The notes beneath the pieces were generated by a model. That model did not search any database. It was not told the DNA's origin and was given only the letters and a program-made list of their open reading frames with translations. Below, one piece after another: positions 56,316 to 64,000 of a stretch of 64,000 nt of DNA. The stretch's first letter is position 1. Every line of letters begins with the position of its first letter. This stretch comes from Corinectria fuckeliana (lineage: Eukaryota > Ascomycota > Sordariomycetes > Hypocreales > Nectriaceae). The stretch spans positions 1 through 64,000 of the forward strand of contig WPDH01000026.1 in the NCBI GenBank assembly GCA_019137255.1, in the 5' to 3' direction. A program made the position numbers and the translations under genes.

Positions 56316-57896
56316 ATGTCGACCGTTGCAAAGGACTTCACGTACATCCTACTCGCCATAGCTGCCGGCGTATATGCAGTTGTCACCTCATAGGGTATTT
56401 GTTTTCATGGCTCAGCGAGAACAAAATGATGTAAAAGGTGTATCGCCACCATCAATCCCGCCCTAGACCGTTCTCCCCGCCTCGCTCGCAGCTATCTACT
56501 TCCACTCCAAGCACTTCTAGCTGCGCAAGACGCGCCTCCACAAGACCGAGCCCGCAGCCGTCTATTCGCACGGCGATCCGATACTAGGCATTAATTGGAT
56601 CATCGACATGGGCAAGTCTGTCCGGGTGCACACGATTTTGCAGGTCTATGACTCGCTCTTCCGCACCGTTAGAGACACCTTCTAGGTGCAGAACGTCGGC
56701 GCCTGGATCCTCATGAACAACGAACCCGACAACGTCAAGGTGCTGCTATCGGACCACTTCGAGACGTGGCAGATCCGCGGCGTCAGGCAAAAGGTGCTCA
56801 GCGTTGCGACCGGGCCCAGGGGCATCTTCTCGGGTGAATGGCGTTGAGTGGCATGAGGCGAGGGCCATGATCCGGCCGAGTTTTGTGCGCAACCAGATTT
56901 CCGACTTGGAGTGTACGGATCTGCATGTGGACAAGTTCTTCAGGAGGATTCCGTGCGATGGGGGGAAGGTGGACTTGCAGGAGCTGTTCTACATGTTTAC
57001 CATGGATATTGCGACGGTTTTCGTGTAAGTATCGTACGCCAATGGCTGACGCAGTAACGGATGGACTATGGGGCACAGGTTCGGATACTCGACTAATACG
57101 CTGGAGAACCTAACGCCCAGAGCCCTCGAGTTCACCGAGTCCTTCGACTACGCACTGCTGGCCGCCTCCAACCGCACCCGCCTAGGCTGGATCGCCTTCC
57201 TGGTGCCAGACAAGAGACCGACGTAGGAGGAGCTCAAGGACTTGAAGTACCTGAACACGGCACTAAAAGAAGGTATGAGAACATTTATATATAAGTGGAC
57301 GTTGTAATGCTGATCAAATGAATAAGCGTTGAGGTTGTGGGCGCCCGTGTCGATTAACATGCGGACGGGAACAGCCGACACCATCTTACCACGAGGAGGC
57401 GGACCAGACGCACAGTCGCCGCCGTTCACCCCCAAGGGCACAGCATGCCGATGGTCACTGTATAATCTGCACAGGCGGAGAGCCATCTTCGGAGACGACG
57501 CAGACGAGTTCCGGCCTGAACGCTGGGAGAAGCTCCGAACAACGTACATGTCCCGTGTTACACTCGCTTTTATCCTCTGTCTGACTGAATCTTATCTAGG
57601 TGTGAATATCTGCCTTTCAGTGGCGGGCCGCGGACCTGCATTGGGCAGCAGTTTACGCTGACGCAGATGTCGTACCTGGTAACGAGGCTGCTGCGGGCGT
57701 TTGGCGACGTCGAGACTGCGGATGAGGGGTTGATGGTGCAGGAGGTGAGAACGACGATGAAGATCGTTGGGGGTTTTGGGTGAAGATGAAGGCGGTTTAT
57801 GGTGCGTTGTTTGGAGATGTGCAAACGGGGCCTTTGGGAAGTCGGTTCTCGTTTGACGCAATTCTTCGCAGAACACTTGGTGTTTCTTTTTTGTAG
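56316..57896 (+). pseudogene. Cytochrome P450 pseudogene (CYP52-like, internally deleted)
   Basis: Traces of a microsomal fungal P450: ATG at 56316 with an N-terminal hydrophobic stretch, LLSDHFETWQ, WHEARAMIRPSFVRNQISDL (C-helix region), FGYSTNTLE after a frame-consistent intron (57025-57078), the ExxR box KEALRLWAPV, DEFRPERWEKL, and the haem-binding loop LPFSGGPRTCIGQQF near 57605-57650. The C-helix and FRPERW/haem-loop style fit the CYP52-type alkane/fatty-acid hydroxylases. Defects: in-frame TAG codons at 56518, 56683 and 57224, a one-base shift near 56833, and loss of roughly 150 residues holding the I-helix oxygen-activation motif between FLVPDKRPT and EELKDLKYLN. All three TAGs could come from CAG. 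It cannot make an active enzyme. Confidence 0.88.
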
Positions 57897-58231
57897 ACCA
57901 GAAACCCTGACTCAGAGTTATCTCTATTGTTCAGATGTTTGTCGAAAACGTTTAATGGATCCTTCTGATTCACGACCAGATTGTAAACGTCTCATGGTAT
58001 AGCAGTTCAGGGGCTGCTAGTTAGCAAACGACCCGCCGAGTCAACCGTTGCTCGCAGTGAAGCGTCGAACAACAAGTCGCCAACAACCACAACTTCCAAG
58101 GATAACGTACCAAAAGCCATTGTTCAGATAACATGGCAAACGCGGTACAGTCCTGTCCCGCATATAAATACTCATCGTCGTAGCCTTTCTCTTTCTCTCC
58201 TCATCCCTTTAGCTCTGCCATCAACATCACC
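57897..58231. other. Promoter of the small membrane protein gene
   Basis: 335 bp with a TATA-like CATATAAATA at 58159-58168, about 65 bp upstream of the ATG, and a C/T-rich leader (TTTCTCTTTCTCTCC). Confidence 0.45.
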
Positions 58232-58675
58232 ATGGCAGACAATACCACAACCCAGCAGCACCACGACAAAGGCCTCACAATTGGGCTTGTCTTCGCGGCC
58301 ATCTTCTTCATTTTCCTCGTCATCATCTGCGTCTTCGTCACTCGCAGACTTGCACCGCGGCCCGCCGAAAGGGGTGGGGCCGGACGACCGGAGCCTCCGC
58401 GCCGACAGCAGCCGCAGACGCCGCGGGAGCCGGGCAACAGACGCTCCTGGTGGGGTTTCGGCTACAACAGTGACGACGACGGTAAGTTGGGTGTGAAGGT
58501 GTAAGCGAGGGGGAAAAACGTGACTCTGACGACATGCGAAATAGATTCGACCGGGGACATCGCGCTCCAGAGACTGCCCAGCCACTTCTACCAGCACGGG
58601 CACAACCACCCCGCAGGTCCGGAATTCGAGAGAATCAGCGAGACGGAAAGTACGGCGGCCATCTTGCGGCAGTGA
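58232..58675 (+). CDS. Small single-pass membrane protein, 126 aa, unrecognised
   Basis: Two exons, 58232-58481 and 58545-58675, with a 63-bp intron (GTAAGT..ATAG) and continuous frame. The N-terminus MADNTTTQQHHDKG has a potential N-glycosylation site (NTT). It is followed by one strong membrane helix, LTIGLVFAAIFFIFLVIICV (~15-34), and a basic Arg/Pro-rich tail (RRLAPRPAERGGAGRPEPPR), then an acidic, Trp-containing patch (SWWGFGYNSDDDDSTGD) and a C-terminus FERISETESTAAILRQ. The layout suggests a short extracellular head and a cytoplasmic tail. I do not recognise a family. A TATA-like box upstream, clean splicing and a good start context support a real gene. Confidence 0.65.
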
Positions 58676-59297
58676 GGAGTGCGTGGCAGTGAAGCAGTCG
58701 GCGAGCACGGCGGTTGTGGTTTCGTGAGGATGGACCAGGGTTGATGCTCCTTTTCGGAGGCAATATGGAATCGTCACACCACGAGTGAGGGACTCGGGGC
58801 AGGGGGAGGCCAGCCTTTGCTCACCAATACGACTTGGCTCAGTCTACATAGTACCCAGCAGCTAGTACCTATGTGAACCTAAGTACCTTGCCTTAAGGGG
58901 TAACCGACTAGAACAATGAACCTGGTCCGTCTAGAACAGGTCGGGGATTTGCAAGTTGCATTAGCAGCTTGGGGAACCTGGGGGACGTCTCCGGGATGCT
59001 GGGGGTTAGACAGAGTAGATGCAGGGCGCTGTCAAGGTGGCCTCGCTGCCGGGACAGGCCGAGAACAAAGAGTTGCATCAAGCATCGGGCCTAAACCCTA
59101 AATCCATTCCGTGAGATCGCGTGCAAGTCCAACTGACCTACCCTGCACCACCCCAGCCTAACCCAGTCCCCACCGAAAAGTTGCCGCGCATGCACGTGAC
59201 CACCCGTCAAACGCTCACCTAGAACCTTAGCAGTGCTCGCCCGATAGCTCTGTCAAGCTACGACGACACGCTACGTCTGCACCAACAGCCGACCACG
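58676..59297. other. Promoter of the RNPS1-like gene
   Basis: 620 bp. Contains a telobox-like AAACCCTAAA (59093-59102) and CACGTGA (59193-59199), listed separately. The ORF 58916-59101 shows no motif. Confidence 0.5.
59093..59199. promoter_or_regulatory. Telobox-like AAACCCTAA and CACGTGA upstream of the RNPS1-like gene
   Basis: AAACCCTAAA at 59093-59102 (a telomere-unit-like word, reverse complement TTTAGGGTTT) and CACGTGA at 59193-59199, about 200 and 100 bp before the ATG. The same two kinds of motif occur in front of the TRF-like gene. Regulatory role inferred only. Confidence 0.4.
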
Positions 59298-60398
59298 ATG
59301 CCTTCGCCCTCACCTCTGCCGGGGCGCCGCTCTCGCACACGCACGCGCTCACTCACTCCACGGTCCGAAACCTCGCGTTCGCGTTCGCCTGACCGAAGCC
59401 GCCGCCACTACGATTCGCGATCGCCCGTCCGCTCACCTGCCTCTCCGCATCGCAACGGTCGCTTCAGGAGTCGAAGCCGCAGCCGAAGCCGAGGGCGCGA
59501 CCGTGCCAGAGATCGCGGCGACTCTCTGGCATCCAAGAGCACCAAGGTGGGTGGCTTTCTTTCACCTCTGGGGAACTATGATCTCTAACTAGGTCGCAAA
59601 CAGATTGTCGTGGAGCGGCTGTCCAAGAACATCAACGAGCAGCACCTGTATGAGATATTCGGCCAGTTCGGCCGCATTAAGGACCTGGACCTACCTATCA
59701 ACCGAGCATGTGAGTCGGTCCCAACTCGACCGCAGAGTCCCCGCTCCCTGAATATCGGCTAATCATTATTGGTCACAGTTGGCACCAACCGCGGCACGGC
59801 GTATATCCTCTTCGACTATGAGGCTGACGCTGAGGCGGCGATTGCGCACATGCACGAGGCGCAGGTAGATGGTGCAACCATCAACGTTTCCATCGTTCTG
59901 CCCCGCCGCAAGCTCTCGCCAGCCCCCCCGACAGCCAGGCGAGGTGCCAACATTGATCCCAGAATCCCCTTCACGGGGCCGCGTGGGGGTCTGCTCCAGA
60001 CGGGTGGTGGTGGTGGTGGAGGAGGAGGAGGAGGAGGAGTAGGCGGCGGCGTTAACAGCAACGTAGCTGGCGGCGGCGGCCGTCGTCGTACGTCACCAGG
60101 GAGCAGGTATGGCCCAAGGTCGGACGTTTACAGGCCAGGATCGCGCTCGCGCTCGAGATCACCCGGCGGACCGCCTCCGTCGCGCGGGGGTGGTGGGAGT
60201 CGGTACCGCAGCCACTCGAACGCCTCCTACTCGTCGCGATCGCGGTCGAGGTCCCCCGCCGCGCCAAGACGTCGGGGTGGTGGTGGTAGTGGGCGACACA
60301 ACGACCACGATGCGAGACGCCGCAGCGCGAGCCGGAGCAGCTACGACAGCGATGGGAAAGAAAGCCGCTCTCACAGCCGGGCCCGGGGCCAACGGTGA
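59298..60398 (+). CDS. RNPS1-like SR-related RNA-binding protein
   Basis: Three exons, 59298-59546, 59604-59709 and 59779-60398; 324 aa. Introns of 57 and 69 bp preserve frame. The N-terminal ~83 residues are an RS domain (SRSRSPDRSRRHYDSRS, RSRSRSRSRGRDRAR). One RRM at ~84-160 follows: RNP2 IVVERL, EIFGQFGRIKDLDLP, RNP1-like GTNRGTAYILFDYE, and AEAAIAHMHEAQVDGATINV. The C-terminus has a poly-Gly run and a second RS/RGG-rich domain. RS-RRM-RS is the layout of RNPS1, which binds the exon junction complex and modulates splicing in the nucleus. Introns inside the RRM are short and typical. It could be another SR-like factor with a single RRM, but VERLSKNINEQHLYEIF strongly resembles RNPS1. Confidence 0.9.
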
Positions 60399-62298
60399 GA
60401 GGACGTGCTGGCCGGAGACCTTATGCCAAGGCTGTATTTTAAAACAAAAGGGGATAATGGATGGCGTTCGACAAGGCAGGCCAGACAAGGGAGGTGGTCC
60501 TTTGTGGATTAATTTAGCTCGCGAACAAGTTTGTGATTACTGGTGCGCCTTCATCTTGGACTGACGGACTAGCTAACACGTTTCCAGATGGAGATTGATG
60601 CATGCCAGGTCTACATAGTACTGTCCCGATGAGGGGAACGCTTCCGCAAGATGGTTTCCGGAACCCTGGCCCCTCTCAAAAGCCAGCTCGGACCTATTTC
60701 CTCATTGTGTTGATACCAGCACCAACGCCCCATCACAATTCCCCTTAAGCAAATATTGATTTTGCTTTCCCTGTCTTGCGTGAATTTTGTACGTCGAAGC
60801 CTGAATTATTGCATCTATCCCCCCCCTTGGGCCCCATGCCCCCGGACTTGCAAGTGCCTGTTTCTCATCTCATCTGGCGCGCATCATGGATCATGGGCCA
60901 GACGCATTCCCGCAGGTTCCTTTGCTGCAATGACATGGTCAAATCTCTTCCGCGCCGCGCCGGCGCATTAGCCTCCAGCTTGCCAGCCTACGAACAGGTA
61001 TCGGCCCTTCAAGGGGTTCCCAGATCGCATCTGTCATTTGCCATTTCCCTTCTCCACAGCCAGGACAGCGGTGTGGGGATAGTGGTACGCTTGGCGGGTC
61101 TAGAACTGAGTGGTTCCGGCGAGTAACCACGTCGAGCGGACCCAAGACACAAGACACAAGACACATCGAGACGCGGCACGCGCATAACAGGGAATAACAC
61201 GGCATTGATGACAAGACTAAGCGAGCATGGCGCAAGCAGCTCACGTGCAGCTGGCGTTGCAGAACCAACGTGATGCATCATACATGACCTCAGCTCAGCT
61301 CAGCTCAGCTCACCCTCGTTGGCGTCGGGCGTCGTTCGGGGCCTGTAGGGCTGAGAGGCATCGCCAGTCGCCCGGCCGTGGACCTGCGACGGAAGCCCGT
61401 GCAGGGCCAAGGTCCAGGGGGACAACTCGGCCGAATGACTTTTGGATGCGACTCTCCCCAGATACTCCGGGGGGAGGGGGCGCCTTTGAGACGGAGACGG
61501 GGTGGTGTTATGGAGCATGGGGAGTGCCATGGAGCAGTGCCACTCATACGGGTATCATTTGTCACGCTCCCCGCTGGAGGGAGGACGTACGTGCTGTACA
61601 TATGTGTGCAAAGGACGGGCCGGAGAGCGGATGACGGATGACAGATGACAGAAGGGTGGAGGATGGGGAATGGCGGGACGGATGGCGAATGAACATCTAC
61701 ATCAAGGCTCATCATCAGCTATCAACTGCGGTGTCGACCGGCGGTCATCAAAGGGATCGGACTTAGAGACGACCCGCCACTCCCGGGACGGCTTTTCAAA
61801 GCAGGACATTGTCATGACGCACCTCTTACGCATACTTGGTCCGTACTGCACGCTGGATATTCCAGGCAACGGGCTGGCGGCTTGGATCTGCAACCATGGT
61901 TGCGGTCATCGGCTACTGCAGGCTCCAAGGCATGTGATCCATCTGCATGGTAGCCAATGGACGGGGGAGAAAGGTTGAGAAGGTGTTATTCACGACATGT
62001 ACCTACCTGTTCTTGGTGTTTTCTGGCTCTGCCTCGTCCAGGTCTCCAGGGATTCTCCGGCGGGACGGGGGCTCTGCATGAGCTGCCGTCTATATCTCTC
62101 TCTATCTCTCTCTTTCTCCGTCTGGGTCGGGTCGGTCAATATTTCGGCTTCTCCGAAGCGCTTCCCCGTGCTGCCGCTTCAGGAGTCGTGCATGGTACAA
62201 CCGAGGCAGGCAAGTGGCGTATATTGTCCGTGTGGTGGTTGACTGGGGCTTAGGCTGCTCACCGAACTGGAGCCAGCCAAGCAAGGTGTCTTGGGGGA

Positions 62299-62319
62299 GG
62301 GGGGGGGGGGGGGGGGGGG
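62299..62319. repeat. Homopolymer G run (21 bases)
   Basis: Uninterrupted G tract after GGGGGA. Likely length-variable or error-prone; G runs can also form quadruplexes. Confidence 0.85.
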
Positions 62320-63181
62320 ATCTTCGCTGCTGTTGATTGCTGCTCAACCATGTATCATCATGGCTACCTACGTAGATAGACTACGAGGGCCGCTTTGCCT
62401 CTTACTTGGCCCGGAATCCCTGGTATTTTGCCGCTTAACTATTATGTATTGTTTGTTCTGGGCCCCCTGCCAGCTTGTCGGGGGGGCAGCAGCACGACGC
62501 CCCCACCGCTTGGAGCCGTTCAGGCTGTGAACCACACCATCTCGTCGACGAAGCGGCCTCAGCTCCGCGAGGACCAATCAACCCACCCACACACACTTAT
62601 CGGAGAGAGACGTGCTTTGACACGATACACACACGCACACACACACACTCTCTCTCTCCCCTCCTCACGGTCAATAGACGCAACCTTGGCCCCAAATCCC
62701 ACCAACGGTATGGCGTCTCCCGGGACGATGGATGCACAGCTGAGCCTCAAGACACACACAACTATGGCAAGCCACCATGCACTTTTCCGTACTCGCCGTC
62801 ACACGCGTCACACACCCAGCTGTTCGGGTCGGATGGCATCTATGTACGTATGTGCAGTACAGTAAGCAACAGTAGACACATGTTTGCGTCTTGCCTTCTC
62901 TCGCCCTTCATGGCCCGGAGTGCCGGCCGGCGTCCTCACATGGATGGGTCCTCTTCTCCCCCCCCTGCTAGCTAAGATATCCTGAACCACGCCCTCGGGT
63001 ATGGAAATCCTCGCCCTGCGTCTTCCCTGCTTTCCGTAGTTCCGGGGACGGGGCGTGGGCAGTCATGTGGTGGTGGTTGTGGTGGTGGTGGCAGTGGACA
63101 TGGCATATCCTGGCCAAGTTGCCAAGCCAAGGCCCATGATTCATTCATGCGCGGCTGACCACGTTGAGGAAAAGGGCGACG

Positions 63182-63203
63182 GGATGGATGGATGGATGGA
63201 TGG
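63182..63203. repeat. (GGAT)n microsatellite
   Basis: Five GGAT units followed by GG. Simple slippage repeat. Confidence 0.8.
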
Positions 63204-63864
63204 TATGGCATGGTACAGCATGGCTCCGGAGCAAACAAATCACTCTGTATTAGGCTCATGGCTCATGGCCCTGGTCGAGCTGCGTGTTTTCGTGGTTCGT
63301 GGTTCGTGGTTCGTGGCCGTGCCATGATATTACCGTGCCGTGATGCTGGCTGGCTGGCTGGGCCTGGCTGGACCACCCGGGCCGTGGAGGACGAGATGGG
63401 AGCTTCATTGGGAAGTGAGCCTCATTGGGAAGAGTGAGTCAAGCTCTGGTTCCCTAGCAAAGAAGGCCGCGTTCGGGGTGGTGGACGAATCGAATATAAC
63501 CTCACGCGCCCGCCAAAGAGGCTCTGGATGTGCTCTCGCTGTATTTGCGGCGTGGTGTTGTTGCTGTTGACGTTGCTGTCCTTGAATCTTCTCCGTGTTG
63601 TGTCTTTTCTGTCTGCTCGAGCGAGTTCAAAGTTGTTGCCTGTCATCGGCCCGTTGTGGTTGTCCAGATCGTCTGTCTGTCATCGTCCAGATTGTCGGTC
63701 ATTGTTCCCATCATCCCAACTTATTCTTACTCTTGTTATTACTATTGTTGTTCTTCTCCTTGTTCTTCTTCTTCCTTTTTCTTCCTGCTTACTTACTTAT
63801 TCATCCTCACTCTTTCGCCTTCCTTCTCCCCCGCCATCTATTACGACGGGGTGAGCATCTCGCC

Positions 63865-64000
63865 ATGAATACCCTCCCTCGACGGCCGTCTACTTTCGAC
63901 CCCCGAGATCCTGATCCTCCGCCTACTCCTCCTGGAGGACCCCGCGTACCTCCTCCGCAGCCGAACCCGCCACCGTCTCCTCCGCACACTTTCTCCTTGT
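63865..64000 (+). CDS. Partial gene: proline-rich N-terminus, runs off the window
   Basis: ATG at 63865 opens a frame that stays open to the last base (45 codons). It reads MNTLPRRPSTFDPRDPDPPP followed by further Pro-rich sequence (TPPGGPRVPPPQPNPPP). A pyrimidine-rich leader of ~250 bp precedes it, like those before other genes in this window. Pro-rich disordered N-termini are common in fungal regulators and cytoskeletal proteins, so no function can be assigned. Confidence 0.45.
   Translation, partial: MNTLPRRPSTFDPRDPDPPPTPPGGPRVPPPQPNPPPSPPHTFSL

Larger units (their letters stand above)
60399..63864. other. Gene-free stretch with simple repeats
   Basis: 3.5 kb of normal composition. Contains a 21-base G run (62299-62319), CA/CT microsatellites (62620-62660), a GGAT repeat (63182-63203) and a TTCGTGG repeat (63292-63315). 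ORFs (60776-61126, 61227-61634, 62395-62975) are low-complexity or overlap in several frames and show no domain. The last 300 bp is a C/T-rich leader to the ORF at 63865. Confidence 0.45.

Noticed and set aside
56316..57896. Functional P450 gene with unusual introns
   Set aside because: The TAG codons lie inside well-conserved blocks without usable splice sites around them, and the I-helix region is absent.
62395..62975. ORFs of 156-166 codons near 62.5 kb
   Set aside because: They translate CA/CT microsatellites and give His/Thr/Ser-rich repeats in two overlapping frames.
1..64000. tRNA, rRNA or CRISPR array
   Set aside because: I looked for GGTTCGANTCC-type B boxes on both strands and for rRNA-like or regularly spaced repeats and found no convincing case. 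A visual scan can miss tRNAs, so tRNAscan-SE should be run.
1..64000. Secondary-metabolite gene cluster
   Set aside because: Only one broken P450 and no polyketide synthase, NRPS, terpene synthase, prenyltransferase or cluster transporter; the neighbours are housekeeping genes.

Overview
This window comes from a filamentous ascomycete (Pezizomycotina, most likely a Sordariomycete; the genus cannot be fixed by eye). The evidence is short 50-180 bp introns with GT..AG borders, fungal gene families (PalI/Rim9, KapC, a fungal Kog1/Raptor), a TTAGGG-type telomeric motif, and transposon remnants turned into AT-rich DNA full of C-to-T and G-to-A changes, as expected of repeat-induced point mutation (RIP).

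Layout. 1-520: AT-rich repeat remnant. 1-31.6 kb: a gene-rich euchromatic block with RPS4 (-), a double-Myb telomere-repeat-binding protein of the Tay1/Teb1 type (-), a small four-helix DUF7704-like protein (+), a TRF/Taz1-like protein with a C-terminal Myb domain (+), a divergent septin-like GTPase (-), an ABC1/UbiB atypical kinase (-), PalI/Rim9 pH sensor (+), an unrecognised 595-aa protein (+), a CDP-alcohol phosphotransferase of the Kennedy pathway (+) and the bZIP factor KapC (-). 33.9-37.9 kb: a decayed PIF/Harbinger DNA transposon with 14-bp terminal inverted repeats and TTA target duplication. 40.0-41.8 kb: cytosolic aspartyl-tRNA synthetase (-). 42.2-43.5 kb: a Tc1/mariner (impala-like) element with 82-bp inverted repeats. 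44.2-48.8 kb: KOG1/Raptor, TORC1 subunit (-). 49.5-55.7 kb: a complete but RIP-destroyed Ty1/copia LTR retrotransposon with 260-bp LTRs and a CTAAT target duplication. 56.3-57.9 kb: a cytochrome P450 pseudogene. 58.2-60.4 kb: a small single-pass membrane protein (+) and an RNPS1-like SR/RRM splicing factor (+). 63.9 kb to the end: start of a proline-rich ORF that leaves the window.

The most interesting part is 2.8-8.7 kb. Two different classes of putative double-stranded telomere-binding protein lie within 6 kb, and the promoter of the second holds a short interstitial telomeric array (TTGGGG-TTAGGG-TTAGGG) 14 bp from a CACGTGA (Cbf1-type) site. This suggests direct regulation of a telomere protein gene by telomere-motif-binding factors. 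A second observation is that all three transposons are strongly AT-shifted inside, while their outermost 80-150 bp stay near normal composition, so the mutation process seems to fade at element edges.

Exon coordinates were worked out by hand from splice signals and reading-frame continuity; no alignment or gene predictor was run.
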